From Ampullaceana balthica (taxonomy: Eukaryota; Mollusca; Gastropoda; Lymnaeidae): a DNA stretch of 64,000 bases. This document shows positions 8,758-20,959 of this stretch, piece by piece. Each line of letters starts with the position of its first letter. Positions within the stretch are counted from its first letter, which is position 1. Where the stretch lies: NCBI GenBank assembly GCA_944989445.1, contig CALYLW010000014.1, forward strand, positions 4,161,970-4,225,969, written 5' to 3'. Made by a program: the position numbers and the translations under genes. The notes below the pieces were generated by a model, which searched no databases, was not told the origin of the DNA, and saw only the letters and a program-made list of their open reading frames with translations.

Positions 8758-11125
8758 CAGGGGTCTCAAACTCAATTTGCCTTGGGGCCACATGAGTCAA
8801 AGTCTGGGTGATGCTGGGCCGCATCAAGTTAATACAAAAAAAGTAAAACTATTCAGTCTCCCCCATCTTTATTCATTATTATTTATTAATTAATTATTAT
8901 TTATTAAAGGATGAAATATTGGCTCAACTGGCAGCACTCTTGCTGCCTTTGTTGTAGCTACTGCTCCTTGCTGGAAGAGACCTGGCTGCGTTTCCCCTTA
9001 CACAACTGAAGCACATTTGGCTTGAGGTAGGAAGCAGTCGAGACCCTCAGTATAGCTTGAAGATGATCATCAGTGAGTTTTGACCTGTGCTTGGATTTAT
9101 TGAAGTTCATGGTGGAGAACAGCTTTTCACACATGTATGTGCTCCCAAAAAGGCACATAGTCCGGCTGAACATTCTGGAAAGTTCAGGGAAGGTTGGGGA
9201 CAATTCTCTCAAAAATTGTCCAAGCTTGTCTGCTTTTTCCATTCAATTCCATGAACGTAGCTATCAGATGAGAGTTGCACTGCAAGTCGATGAGTTCCAT
9301 CTGCAATACAGGAGGGGCATCTTGGACAACGAAAGAGAAGGGGTCAGCAAAAATTTTAAAACCGGCTTTGTGGTTCTTAAAGTCTGAAAATCGGTGATCA
9401 AATTCTTCCTGTAGCTTTTCAAAGGCATCAATATATTCCCCACCATCAAATGGCATGTCCACATCCACGAGTGCCTTGCGTTGCATGCTGGGAAATAGCA
9501 GAGGTTTTATTGAGAGTTTTGTGGAAAATGCTCTCACATTTTCATAGGTAGCACTGACAAGCTACTCCTGTCATTTTAACTTCTTGTTCAGTATATTCAG
9601 CTCCTGTCTGATATCAACAAGAAAAGCTAAGTTCATAAGCCATTTGGGATCACTTAGCACAGGAACAGCCATCCCATCGTTCACCATGAAATCTTTAACT
9701 TCTGTTCTCAACTCAAGATACCTCTTCAAGCAGGTTCTCCTGCTGAGCCAACGCACGTCAGTAAAATAGAGCAAATCCTAATATTCAGACTCTGTTTCCT
9801 CCAAAAAAAGCCCGAAATTGCCTGTGTTTTAAGCCCCTTGATCTAATACGGTTGATGCATTTAAAAAATGACAGACATCACATTGTCAAACTTGAGGCAT
9901 TTTCTGCACAGGGCAAGCTGATGGATAATACAATGCAGAGCGATAGCCTCCTCCACACCCTACTCTTCTAGATTTTTTTTTGAACAAGTGCAACTTGTCC
10001 ATTTTTCCTCCCTGTCTTTGAAGGGGCTCCGTCTGTTGTTATTCCGGCAAACTTCTGCCATGGTAAACCCGCATCCACAATGGCATTACACAGCTACCGG
10101 AATATGTCCTGGGCGGTGGTCTTATCATGCATTGGCATCACTGTGAGCAACTCCTCTATCACTTCAAAATTGTCATCAATACCACGGATACAGATTGCCA
10201 GTTGTGCAGTGTCAGTGATGTCTGTGCTCTCATCAAGAGCGACTGAGTACGCACTGAAATGTTTGGCCTTCTCTTGCAGTTGATTGTATATGTTTCTTGA
10301 CAGCTCAATAGTGCGCTCTGCCACTGTGTTGGCTGAAAGACTGATGTTGCTAAACTGACCCTTCTTTTCTGGACAGACAATACTTGCAACCTGTAACATA
10401 CACTTTTTGATAAACTCGCCATCTGTGAATGGCTTCCCCGCCTGAACAATCATTTCACTCACTACATAGCTGGCTTCAACAGCCGAATCACTATCTTTGC
10501 ATGATTTCTTGAAAGAATGTTGCCTCCTTGTTAGACATGCTTTAAGACTGCTGATCCGGCCCTCTCTATCATTTCCTTTGTATTTTGAATATTCCTCAGC
10601 GTGCCTAGTTGTGTAACGACGTCGTATGTTGTATTCTTTGTGCACTGCAACTTTCTCTGTGCAAATAAGACACATCGGGGTACCCATGTGATCAATTAAA
10701 AAATATTTTCCCCTCTTTTTTTAGCTCTTCTATGTGAGAGTTAAAGATAGTATAAATTAGCTACTTAAAAAGTTCGATCAGCTCTGCAAACGAAACAATC
10801 AAAAATCGGCGACGCTCGGCAACTGTAAGGGTCTACCGATAGAGGAGACACGCGGCGACTCCAAAGGGGAAAGGGTTAAACAAATTAGATAAAAACAATA
10901 TAATCAATAAAACATTTTGTCTAGAAAAAAAGGGTCCTGGAAGGCCCAAGAAAAAATTTTCCAATTACAGTTTTAAAATATCTTATTTTAATTTTTTTTT
11001 AAATTTTCTTCGTTATCGCCACGGCGGGCCGCACTTGCACTGAACTTGGAAATCAAGTAGGGGGGCCACAAAATATCATCCAGCGGGCCGCAATTGGCCC
11101 GCGGGCCGCGTGTTTGAGACCCCTG
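8758..11125 (-). mobile_element. hAT transposon with decayed transposase
   Basis: Inverted ends CAGGGGTCTCAAAC and GTTTGAGACCCCTG are flanked by a perfect 8-bp target duplication CTTATAAC (8750-8757 and 11126-11133). The interior carries minus-strand transposase fragments at 10094-10687, about 9775-10020, 9571-9774, 9184-9537 and 8958-9242. 2,368 bp. Near both ends it has the GGGCCGC/GGCCCGC-rich sequence also seen in the MITE at 1229-1425. Frameshifts and stops make it non-autonomous now. Confidence 0.9.
8958..10687 (-). pseudogene. hAT transposase, GTF2IRD2/Charlie-like, broken
   Basis: In life it would bind its own ends and cut and paste the element. Reading from 10687 downwards: a BED-like start with CLIC and later His residues; the block ALDESTDITDTAQLAI containing the first catalytic Asp region; a CIIHQLALC segment (C-x2-H type) near 9925; the TDVRWLSR block (9774-9571); and a C-terminal hAT dimerisation region with EKLFSTMNFNKSKHRS (9242-8958), which holds the expected catalytic Glu. 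The pieces total about 475-550 residues, near family length, but lie in different frames with stops, notably around 9775-9890 and at the 9184-9242 overlap. The resemblance to the transposase-derived part of vertebrate GTF2IRD2 is from memory of the family motifs. It is a decayed relic and cannot make a full protein. Confidence 0.85.
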
Positions 11126-11159
11126 CTTATAACAGATGTGTCAGTGTTGAACAAAATCG

Positions 11160-11480
11160 GGTATCCACCTAACAATCAGTTATCCACCTAACAATCAGTT
11201 ATCCACCTAACAATCAGTTATCCACCTAACAATCAGTTATCCACCTAACAATCAGTTATCCACCTAACAATCAGTTATCCACCTAACAATCAGTTATCCA
11301 CCTAACAATCAGTTATCCACCTAACAATCATGTATCCACCTAACAATCAGTTATCCACCTAACAATCAGGTATCGACCTAACAATCATGTATCCACCTAA
11401 CAATCAGTTATCCACCTAACAATCAGGTATCGACCTAACAATCAGGTATCCACCTAACAATCAGGTATCCAGCTAACCAA
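11160..11480. repeat. 19-bp minisatellite
   Basis: About 16-17 copies of TTATCCACCTAACAATCAG, very uniform on the left and degenerating to the right (TATCGACC, ATCATGT, ATCCAGC variants). It begins about 26 bp after the right target duplication of the hAT element. The 19-bp period is not a multiple of three, so it is not coding. Confidence 0.95.
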
Positions 11481-12479
11481 GGGGTATCCATCTCACTGAT
11501 AATCCGGTATTCCCCTGACAATATTCGAAGTGATGAACAGGGTGTCTCATCCAGCTCTGATGGGTACCTGACATTGATGGAAAAGCAAAAAAGGGGGCCA
11601 TAATGATGAGGGTATTGATCTTGGACCCTATTTAAAAAGAAGAAGTGGATGTCTTTAAAATAATAAAATTCGTCTCTTCTCATCCCTGATCTGCCCTCTC
11701 ATTTGGTCGAAAGCTGCCCAGGCCTTTGAGTGCAATGTCATTTAAGCTTACCTGATTCAACACGCTATTAGCCCAAATGGAACCTCTCTCTCCAGCCAAG
11801 TCTTGAAAAAGAGAGCTAAGAGCAATTTACTTTGAGCCTAATTGCCGTCAAATAGTTAGCCCCTAGAATCTACACTCGACCTTATACGGATGTACTTCCG
11901 GTACATCATGGCAGCGTCACCAGAAATCATCGGGGGCGAGAATTTCGGGTGTCATTACCTGAAGGAAAGACGTGATTTTACCTACTGAAGATTCTGATTT
12001 ATTTTTTACGTGGTCTCAGATTTGTTCGATTTTTTTAACATAATAATTTACGGCCATCGAACTTGGACTGAAAATATAGGAGGAGGTATTGCGATACTCT
12101 TAATGAAGGAGATGGTTGGTTGGTGTTGTGAAAATGGTAGAAGTGGGGAAGGCATAGGGAAGATAATTGGTGTTGGGATACCTTAGAGACGGCGACAGCA
12201 TAGAGAAGGTAGTTGGAGAAAAAATATAAGTTATTTAAAAGTTAAATATAGCAAAAATTGCGGTTACAGACAGGTCATTCACCCCAATAATGCCGTGTCC
12301 ATTGAAATGCCTGGAGACAGGACTTTGTTTCTCTTGCGTATATTATCGTGTTCGTTAATCGTTGGTGTTTGGAAACTTTAGAGATGGGGATGACAACGAA
12401 AAGATATAGTTGGTGTTAGGAAAATGTTATATTTTTTGGGGTGGAATATGACAGTCTCTAAACTATTGGATTTTAGACT
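11481..12479. other. No gene seen
   Basis: No inverted ends or arrays. A minus-strand frame at 11435-11683 runs into the minisatellite and has no motif. Confidence 0.5.
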
Positions 12480-12965
12480 GGACAATTTTGGGGCTTTCTA
12501 ACCAAGACCAGAGACCCAAGATAGTAGAAAACATTACAGCGCTGATCGTATTGTGGATGAGTAAGTCAGACCACATCCAACCGGTTCTAAAGCATCTCCA
12601 CTGGCTTCATGTAGCTGAGAGCATGGACCACGAAACCCTGTATAGATGGATTGACACCGCAGTATTTGAAAGATCTGGCTTCAAAACGTGCATCTCTATA
12701 GAGGCTGTGTTACTTTTACACAATCGGTTCAGATAGTTCCCACATTTGATGGACACCGAAAGAAGTCCATTGACGTGCGCTCTTTCGAAGCGAATGCACT
12801 TTCCTTTATGGAACAGTCTTCCCAAATAATTGAGAGAATGTGACAAGGGACATTCAGAAAAATTTTAAGACTTTTTAAAAGCTAAGTTCTGTAGATCATG
12901 ACGATTTGATTTTTTTAAGGCATGCTTTACTAGATTGGACAATAAGCACTATAAAAGAAACCATC
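12480..12965 (+). mobile_element. Non-LTR retrotransposon 3' remnant (RT end and tail)
   Basis: One frame reads KSDHIQPVLKHLHWLHVAES, the characteristic H-L-H/W-L-P-V-x-x-R/S stretch after the reverse transcriptase core of CR1/jockey-like LINEs. Further on, after frame changes, HFPLWNSLPK and LRECD appear (about 12795-12840). It ends in an AT-rich 3' region with CACTATAAAAGAAA. Multiple stops; dead copy. The same family as 41726-42110 and probably 24290-24480. Confidence 0.65.
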
Positions 12966-15133
12966 AGAGCCATCAGCTTAAATCTTGCGTAGATATCAAC
13001 TTATAACAGCAATTATTATAGGCACATAATTCAATCATTTAAACAATTCTGTTAGGAAACAAACATTAGCAAGAAATGATACAGCTCGTAGTAGGAAATA
13101 TTAATGACACGGAAGTGATCACGTTACGTATACAAAATCTCAGCAGCAAGTGACACAACCGTAAATATATTTCTTTATTATAATGGGGAATGATACTTTG
13201 AGAGCAGAATCTTTTTCTTCCAATCTCCAGACATGCACACCGATTCTGTCTTGGCATTTCATACCCCCCAGACTCCCCCACACCCTCGCCCACTATAAAA
13301 AGGCGCCCTTCACAGCCGTTGCTCCAATTCATTATAAATGCAAAGAATACCCCGAGCCTCATCTTCTTTCTATCGCCGTCTTAAAATAGGGTCCGTGTAA
13401 CAGGTGGCGAGGCCATGTTCTTGTTCGTCTCACCCCCCCCAACCTCTCTCCAATCTTCCCGCCATGCTCACCATCGCATCGGGTGAGACTTAAAAAACAC
13501 GAGAGTCAGCGATATAGCGGGCATCCTGAGAAATGTCGGCTCACCTTACCTTAAGTTTGGCTTTCTGCATGTGACGTCGATCTACGGTTTTGAGTGATTT
13601 CAGATTTCTACTCGACGATACGGCCTTGACCTTTAACACGGCTGTTACGAGTTCAGGCTTACGCAATGTATGTATACGCCGCTAACGCTGAATTTAAATT
13701 TAAACATAAAATAATTTAAAAATTAATAAGCCAAGCGTGATTAGTTATCCATAAAAGACGTAGAGTAGGTTAAAAATTATTTGGAGAATCAAGAAATAGT
13801 TAGTCTAATTGATTTGAAAGTTTTGACTTAACTTTTATGAACTAAAAAATTTTTTTTTAAAAACAATTTAAAAAAATAACCATTACATCACATAAACGAA
13901 CTCCATTCATAACGTGTCTCGAAAATAGGGAGACTTTATGTAATTTAAGAAGTTTCAAGGTAAATGCTTTTTAATTAAAAGAGACGGTGTTTTTCAAAAA
14001 ATTTATATGAAGATTTAATTTGGAACTTATATCATTTTAATGAATCTTTTAAACATCGAAAATAAAATAATTACAACATAAAATTTAAAAAAAAACCAAA
14101 ATCAATTAATTACAACTATAACTTCCTAGACCCCGAAGTCAAACAAAATTTTCCTATTAAAGATTTTTTTTGTAATTAAAAGTTTAAAAAAAAGTAAAAT
14201 CCATTAATAAGATTGAACTTAAAAGAGAAAATGAGTGTCTCTTTCTTTGGCTTTCTGAGTTTCATTTGATGATCATAAAAAAAAATATAAAAAAATAAAA
14301 TTAAAGATCCATACTTATCGTATGGTCAGGGTACGGGCTTGGTGGGCCAAGGACTCATAAGAGGGAGAGTCACGTAACGGTGACGATCCCTTACAAGAAA
14401 AAAAAAGTGAGAGGTGGTTTGGGTAACATGATAAGAGAATCTGTCCGTGGTCATCTCGTATTCATCTTTTGAGCCCGCGAGTCGCGTCACGTTACCATCG
14501 CCTGGAACTGACCTACACCGCGTTTCGTACATGTAGGAGTGGAGTCGAACGTGCAGACAATTCCAAACACATTTAGGATTTCCCTTGACAAATGTGCAAA
14601 TTGGGTAACTCCAGTTCGCTTTTTCTTCTTCTCTCCCCTCTATTCTCCCTTGCATTTTCAACCCTTCCCATCCATGTAACAACCAGCCCCCCACCCACGC
14701 CCACCTCCCCATGTGGGAATAGATCGATGAATTTTTTTCGGAACTGATGAACTCTGGCGGTAAATTGAATCTGGTACAAGTATGATGGGGAAAAGGTGAT
14801 TTGTAATTGAAACAAAAAAATGTATTCCGTCAACTTGACAAAAACAACAAGAGACGCTGTTATGGCTCGTAGGACAGACTCACCATTGAGGTGTCGTACA
14901 GTCACGCGGCGTCTCCAGTTTGTTAAGTTAGAACCTAAGTACTTGACGTGGAATGGGACCAATAAGGTAATGAGATTTCTGTTGTTTTAAATGTTAAGTT
15001 AATAATTGAAATACTGATGACAAAATAGTTCAGTGTATTTAATGGTCGACATGATTAAACACTTCAGAAATGTTTTTTGTTAAAGTCGTGTCAAAAATTA
15101 TTTTTTTCGATCTGAATTTATATTATACAGTAG
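12966..15133. other. No confident gene; one doubtful minus-strand exon-like spot
   Basis: Mostly AT-rich. The minus-strand frames across 14326-14962 are pyrimidine-rich and not convincing. A 95-bp segment (14884-14978, minus) has a consensus GTGAGT donor and a VKYLGS-like peptide; it is discussed as a finding and not called as a gene. Confidence 0.45.
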
Positions 15134-15333
15134 CAGAGGCGTCAATAAGGGGTGTGGGAGGTGAGGACCGCACCGGGTGACACCATCACAATGGGTGACA
15201 CCAAAGTGTAAAATTTTGTAAGTTGCCGTTTTTTTGGCACTGGTAGACTCGGAGGAGGTCTATGGTGTAGGTCGTGAGGGGGCGACACCATGAGCTACCG
15301 CAATATGTGACACCAATCCTAGTGACGCCTCTG
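15134..15333. mobile_element. hAT MITE, CAGWGGCGTCAC family (200 bp)
   Basis: Starts CAGAGGCGTCAATAAGGGG and ends CCTAGTGACGCCTCTG. The flanks TACAGTAG and TACAGTAA match at 7 of 8, as for a hAT target duplication. It carries the family body motifs GGGTGACACCA (twice) and TTGGCACTGG. No coding. Confidence 0.8.
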
Positions 15334-15540
15334 TACAGTAAAAGAGAATGAGGTTTCCATTAGCATTTTAAACAATAACCACATGAAGCTATCCTTCCTC
15401 TAATGTACATAATCGTCGTCAATATTTATGGCACACCTTTTGTCTACCACTTATTGTATACCAATGGTGATAACTCAAAATGAAAATAAAACCTTATATG
15501 CTTTCAAGTTTAATCTGTGTTTTTTTCTCCTTTTCAATCC

Positions 15541-15544
<4 letters not shown>

Positions 15545-15591
<47 letters not shown>
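15545..15591. repeat. (AT)n microsatellite
   Basis: An uninterrupted AT run of about 46 bp. It lies at the edge of the LINE remnant that follows. Confidence 0.95.
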
Positions 15592-15592
<1 letters not shown>

Positions 15593-15900
15593 GCTCTCCT
15601 TCTATACAGAAGATTATTGCATACCACATTTATCCGTGATGATGTGGTTTCTCTTTAAAGTCTAGCATTTCTATTAGCGTCTTAAATGTTCATAGTGAGT
15701 TGGTTTTCCTGGTTTGATCAGGCAACTCATTCATTACACGCCCAAAAGCAAGACGCAAAGAAAGACAATTTATATGTGTTTGTTCTTGGGACTTGAACAA
15801 GAAAACTGTTTTTTCTCTTTGACTATTTGAGTGCTGTATTAAATAGTTGTTATTATTAATTGCCTAATGCATTATTACTCATTTGTTATGCATCTACTAG
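15592..15900 (-). mobile_element. Non-LTR retrotransposon tail remnant (minus strand)
   Basis: Same family as 4630-4930 and 50130-50760. Read on the minus strand it gives NELPDQTRKTNS, then after a stop TFKTLIEMLDFKEKPHH, the post-RT tail. The start, with CTCCTTCTATACAGAAGATTATT, is shared with the copy near 50140. Indels and a stop break it. Confidence 0.55.
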
Positions 15901-16235
15901 GCTTACACATTTTACTAATGGAGTTAACCTTGTAATTTGTGGATATTCACCAGTAATGAATTTTGCAACTCTTTAAAAAATATTTAAAAATTAAAAAAAA
16001 ATTTTTTCGTTTAATGGGTGACGAACAGTAAATAGGTGAGACCAATCTGAAGTAGCATTTTTGCCGTTTTATGTTCTTACTACATTGTTAAAAAAATATT
16101 TTTATATTGCCTAGAGTTTTTTTGAATTCTTAAAATTATCCTATTAATATGTGGATGCCGTAAAAATGTGTGTCATTTATTATACGCTGAGTACTTTCGT
16201 CTTTACTTTGGATGAGCTGTTTTCATTTTTTAAAA

Positions 16236-16718
16236 TAAAAAAACCCCGTAAAAAACAAGTTTTTTTACTATAAATCCTTTATGTACGAGACGTAACTAAA
16301 AGAATCTTCATTATAATATGCAGCGCAAGACCATCCAACAATACAAAATTGTAGTTGTGTCGTAAAACATGTTTAATATAATGCGCACCGATCAGGAATA
16401 TGTTTATAAAAAGTGTTGTCAATAAAAAAATACGCACCTTATTGCGCGACAGAAAGGTTGTTCAATATAATACGCACCGCGACACTCTATCTCAAAAATT
16501 TAACATGATACATATAGATAAATAAAATAAACTAAAAATTCAATAATTTAATTACAGTAAAGGCGATCGATCTGAAATTTTGATACATCGTTTTATCATC
16601 GGTACAAAACTGCTTGCAAAATTTCAGATCGCTAGTTTACGAGGAAGTGGGTTAAAAATCGATCCAAAGTTTTTTCGACAAGGGCTCAAACAGACACCAC
16701 AAGTTATATAAAGGATTT
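16236..16718 (-). mobile_element. Family X element, first of a tandem pair
   Basis: Complete copy in reverse orientation. It begins (plus strand) AATAAAAAAACCCCGTAAAA, has CTATAAATCCTTTATG subterminally, contains GATCGATCTGAAATTTTGAT, and ends with ATATAAAGGATTT. The inverted motif is terminal on one side and about 50 bp in on the other (asymmetric inverted repeats). The next copy starts with no spacer. Confidence 0.7.
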
Positions 16719-17199
16719 AATAAAAAAACGTTAAAAAAAACAACAAGTTTTTTACTATAAATCCTTTATGTACGAGACGTAACTAAAAGAATGTTCATTA
16801 TAATACGCAGCGCAAGACCATCCAACAATACAAAATTGTAGTTATGTCGTAAAACATGTTTATTATAATGCGCACCGATCAGAAATATGTTTATAAAAAG
16901 TTTTGTCAATAAAATACGCACCTTATTGAGCGACAGAAAGGTTTTTCAATATAATACGCACCGCGACACTCTATCTCAAAAAATAACATGATACATAGAG
17001 GATAAATAAAATAATCTAAAAATTCAATAATTTAATGACAGTACATGCGATCGATCTGAAATTTTGATACATCGTTTTGATCATCGGCACAAAACTGCTT
17101 GCAAAATTTCGAGGAAGTGGGTTAAAATCGATCCAAAGTTTTGGCGACAAGCAAGCAAGCAAGGGCGCAAGCAGACACCACGAGTTAATATAAAGGATT
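16719..17199 (-). mobile_element. Family X element, second of a tandem pair
   Basis: Starts AATAAAAAAACGTTAAAAAA directly after the previous copy and repeats the same order of motifs (CGCAGCGCAAGACCATCCAA, TGCGCACCGATCAG, GATCGATCTGAAATTTTGAT), ending ATATAAAGGATTC. The two copies are clearly similar across their whole length. A short AGCA-rich run (GACAAGCAAGCAAGCAAGGG) sits near the end. Confidence 0.7.
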
Positions 17200-18075
17200 C
17201 AAAAATACTTTTAACAGATGCCACTTCCTAAGTGAAATGACATACTACAATTAGTTTCTATGTTTGTATGTATAAAGTGTTCTTTTAAAAATGGTATTAT
17301 AATTCTAGCTAAATGAAAACCTGGACGTTAATAAAATGGAGAGAATATGACAGATATATAAATCATTACTCTCGCGCCCTTTCCTCTTTTTTTTTGGCGC
17401 CCACTTCCTCCATTGATTGATTAGTTTCAGTTTGTTCTGATAGCATAAAAGACGGAGGGAATGTCTCCACGAGGCCAGGTCTGTCCATCTGAACAAGAAA
17501 CAACACAACTGTTAGAAGGTCATTTAAATAACAAGGCCCATAAATTCCCCTCCCCCTCCGCCTCTCTCCCTACTCCAGTCTCCAGCTCACATCTACACAT
17601 CAAATGTACTCTGTTATTTGTCTCATTAAATTTCACCCGTCAGTACACTCTATCAAAACTGCTCATCATAATGCCCCCACACGTCCACACGCCCACACGT
17701 CTCAAGGAAAACCAACTGATCGTGTCCTCATGTTTTCAACTTCCGACTCAGTCACAGACTTATTAATTTTTGAACAGGCCGAGACTGATCTTATTATGAA
17801 CGTGTTTGTGAAATCTCCTCTATTTTAAACTATCAATTATAACTTGGATTACTCTCATTTCTATTAGGTAAATATGAGACCCAAAAAAAAACCTATTTAA
17901 TCGTCGTCACAAATGACATAGTGGCCAAAAATATGTTCTAACAATAACTTTCAACTTTTAGAAATTCAATTATCTTTGTTTTTCAAATACCAGATTTATA
18001 TTATAAATCTTGTACACATTGAATTTCTGGTTCAAATCCCGATTTGTCAAATTTAACCAGAAATAATAATTATTA
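17200..18075. other. No gene seen
   Basis: AT-rich with pyrimidine patches. The plus-strand frames in 17461-17828 have no motif or splice context. Confidence 0.5.
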
Positions 18076-18170
18076 CTAGATACGACCCGCGGAGAAGCAT
18101 ACGCCGCTCATAGATAGTGCAAACAAAAGTGGGGGTGGAGGGTGGGGAGAACAGACACAATAAAATAATG
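18076..18170 (-). mobile_element. 3' end fragment of the tRNA-carrying Helitron family
   Basis: On the minus strand it reads TATGAGCGGCGTATGCTTCT, then CCGCGGGTCGTATCTAG followed by T. The end motif is thus CTAG/T with a decayed version of the hairpin seen at 7489-7507. Only the 3' end is present; the tRNA module and 5' end are missing. Confidence 0.6.
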
Positions 18171-18194
18171 TAAAAAAATCTTTTTTTAAAAAGG

Positions 18195-18300
18195 ACACGC
18201 TTTTATTTACACATAGAAAGTGCACTAAAAAGAAGAAAATAATTTTTTTCTATGAAAACAAGTGAAATCGGTGAACCTATCTACTGCACATAAAAGCGTG
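18195..18300. mobile_element. MITE-like element with CACGCTTTTAT ends
   Basis: Bounded by ACACGCTTTTATTTA and ATAAAAGCGTG inverted ends, 106 bp. The left part recurs inverted at 20116-20190 with high similarity. Possibly related to the CCACGTTTTTA elements at 2640 and 3168. Confidence 0.5.
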
Positions 18301-18439
18301 GGGCGCCCATCACAAATCATTTCTCATTGCAACTATTCTCTTACATATAGATAAATATTTCTAATTAATGTGATAGTAGCATTTATATGATCAAAGTTGT
18401 GAAACTTTTAATGTTTATTAATATTCATACACATTTGGT

Positions 18440-18680
18440 TTTTTATGTTTCGCAGCCTTGTACACGATAGAGAGTTGTGATTAATTGATTAATTTAATTA
18501 CGGTAATTCGATCGATCTGAAATTTTGATACAATGCATTGTCATCCACGATCTATATGTGGTAAAATTTTGAGATCTCTAGGACCATCAGGAGTGGTTTA
18601 ATTTTACGTTACTAGATTTGAACGAAGGATGGATGGATGGATACAACATACAAACAGTGTGACTTAAATAAAAGCGTGTA
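18440..18680 (-). repeat. Partial copy of family X
   Basis: Holds the core GATCGATCTGAAATTTTGAT and ACAATGCATTGTCATCCA, then GTGGTTTAATTTTACG, and ends TTAAATAAAAGCGTGT. The same sub-type as 3480-3690. The end with the T-rich hairpin is missing. Confidence 0.55.
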
Positions 18681-18875
18681 ATAATAATAATAAAAAAGCA
18701 GCACCAAGAAATGAGAACAACACGAGTGTACGTCGGTGGGACCGCCGACTCATAGTTGGTATCGAGACATGCGCAATGCGGTTGAGCTATCGCCCCCCCC
18801 CCTCGCGAGGGTCATTCGTCTTGCTTGCTTGCTTGCTCGTCTCGTCTGGTTTGCCCTAATTTCTTGCGAATTATA

Positions 18876-19006
<131 letters not shown>

Positions 19007-19085
19007 ATGGATAAGCACATGATTTTCAGAAATATAATTATTATTAATTAATACATATGACCTGTCCAGACAACAAAATCATTTT

Positions 19086-19550
19086 TAAATCCCTTATATT
19101 AACTTCGCGGCCGTCTCATTATCTCATCATCTCATGGACTGGGCGGGCGGAAAAACAAAAGTCAAAAATGACCCACTTTCAGTGATCCGATCGAGCTGAA
19201 ATTTGGCACACGGACCCATCTCACATAACAATGCATCGTATTAACATTTCAGATTGATCGATTGAAACGTAATTAAATTAATGCATTTTTAGTTTTTCCT
19301 TATATAACGTATGTAATTCAAATTCACGGTTTGTTATTGTTTTTTCCCACGTGAGTTTGAGTTGACGCTTAGACGTCGACCGTCGTGCCGACACCCCCTC
19401 ACGTCCCATCCCCCGTTAAAAGACAGGGGACATCATTCGGTGTCAGTCTGTAAATATTTGTGGCGTTGGAAAATAATCAATACTTATAATTATGACTCAA
19501 ATATAAGGTATTTATAGTAGAAAACTTTGTTTTTACGGGTTTCTTTTATT
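19086..19550 (+). mobile_element. Family X element, tandem copy 1
   Basis: Starts AAATCCCTTATATTAAC and ends TTTACGGGTTTCTTTTATT. It contains ATCGAGCTGAAATTTGGCAC, a TTCAGATTGATCGATTG core and the subterminal ATATAAGGTATTTATAG, which inverts the 5' end. The next copy begins at the following base. Confidence 0.7.
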
Positions 19551-20074
19551 AAATCCCTTATATTAACTTCGCGGCCGTCTCTGTCGTCATCTCATCATCT
19601 CATGGGCGGGCGGGCGGAAAAACAAAAGGCGAAAATGACCCACTTTCAGTGATCCGATCGAGCTGAAATTTGGCACACGGACCCGTCTATCCCAACAATG
19701 CATAGTATCAAAATTTCAGATCGATCGATTGTACCGTAATTAAATTAATGCATTTTCAGTTTATCCTTATATGAGGTATGTAATTCAAATTCACGGTTTG
19801 TTATTGTTTTTTTTCCCACGTCAAAGTTTGAGTTGACGCTTTGAGGCGACCTATCGACGTACCCACGTGCTTTTGTTTACATTTTACGTGTCAGGCTGAG
19901 CTCGGTCAAGCGAATCGGTGACCATACTTTTCCCCTCTCACCAGGGTTATGAAGCAAACTTGAGTTAAGACAGATTCAGTCTGTAAATGTTTGAAAATAA
20001 TCAATACTGTTAGTTATGTCTCATATATAAGGGATTTATAGTCAAAAACATTGTTTTTACGGGTTTGTTTTATT
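19551..20074 (+). mobile_element. Family X element, tandem copy 2
   Basis: Same start and end as copy 1 and the same internal order, with the subterminal motif ATATAAGGGATTTATAG, an exact inversion of AAATCCCTTATAT. Followed by AAAAACATTGTTTTT, a small hairpin, and a T-rich end. Slightly longer than copy 1. Confidence 0.7.
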
Positions 20075-20075
20075 A

Positions 20076-20172
20076 CAAGCTTTTATTTAACTCACACAGT
20101 CATTTCAATTGTTATAGAAAATTTTTATTTTATTTTTTTAGTGCGCCTTCTATCTGTAAATAAAAGCGTGTC
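20076..20172. mobile_element. MITE-like element with AAGCTTTTATTTA ends
   Basis: Left end ACAAGCTTTTATTTA, right end TAAATAAAAGCGTGT; roughly inverted. The right half matches the left half of the element at 18195-18300 in inverse orientation. It abuts the end of an X copy. Confidence 0.4.
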
Positions 20173-20290
20173 CTTTTTGAAAAAAGATTTTTTAAATATT
20201 TTATTTTAAAAATATATTTTATTTTACTTTAATGTCTGCAGTTTACAACTCATGGGCAGAAGGTGAGATCAACTTCAAATGGACCTTTTT

Positions 20291-20842
20291 AAATCCATTA
20301 TATTAACTTCAAAATCTTGTCTCTCTCTCTGTCTGTCGTTATCTCTTCGTACGTCGGGAAGGCGGGCGGAAAAACAAAAGTAAAAAATGACCCACTTCCC
20401 GTGATGCCATCGAGCTGAAATTTGGCACATATACTTGTGTCACCTAACAATGCATTGTATCAAAATTTCAGATCGATCGAACGTACCTTAATTAAATTAA
20501 TGCATTTTTATTTTATCTCTCTACGACATATGTAATTCAATTTCACGGTTTGTTATTGTTTTTTTTTCACGTGACAATTCAGTTCGCGCGTTGACGCCAT
20601 ATCGTCGATGTAACGGCGTGCTTTTGTTTACATTTTCGTGTCACGCTGAGCTTGGTCCAGCGATCGGTGCCCAGACTTTTCCCCTCTCCCACCCCCCCCC
20701 CGGGTTATAAAGCAAAGGGGAGCTAAGACAGATTCAGTCTGTAAATGTTTGTCGCGATCGAACATAATCAATACTGTTAGTTATGTCTCATATATAAGGG
20801 ATTTATAGTCAAAAAAATTGTTTTTACAGGTTTGTTTTATTT
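20291..20842 (+). mobile_element. Family X element, separate copy
   Basis: Starts AAATCCATTATATTAAC and ends TTTACAGGTTTGTTTTATT, with ATCAAAATTTCAGATCGATC inside and ATATAAGGGATTTATAG near the end. About 120 bp from the tandem pair and in the same orientation. Confidence 0.7.
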
Positions 20843-20959
20843 CTTCCCACTTCAATATTTTGAGTCATCACTTCTAAGTGAACAAAGTCACTTTTCATGG
20901 ATGGGTGCAGTAAATAAGTTGGCCCCCTCTAATTTTTCAAAACCTCTAATTCCTAAAAC

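Noticed and set aside
14326..14962. Two 128-129-codon minus-strand frames
   Set aside because: Non-ATG starts and low-complexity content; only the small exon-like spot at 14884-14978 is noted as a finding.
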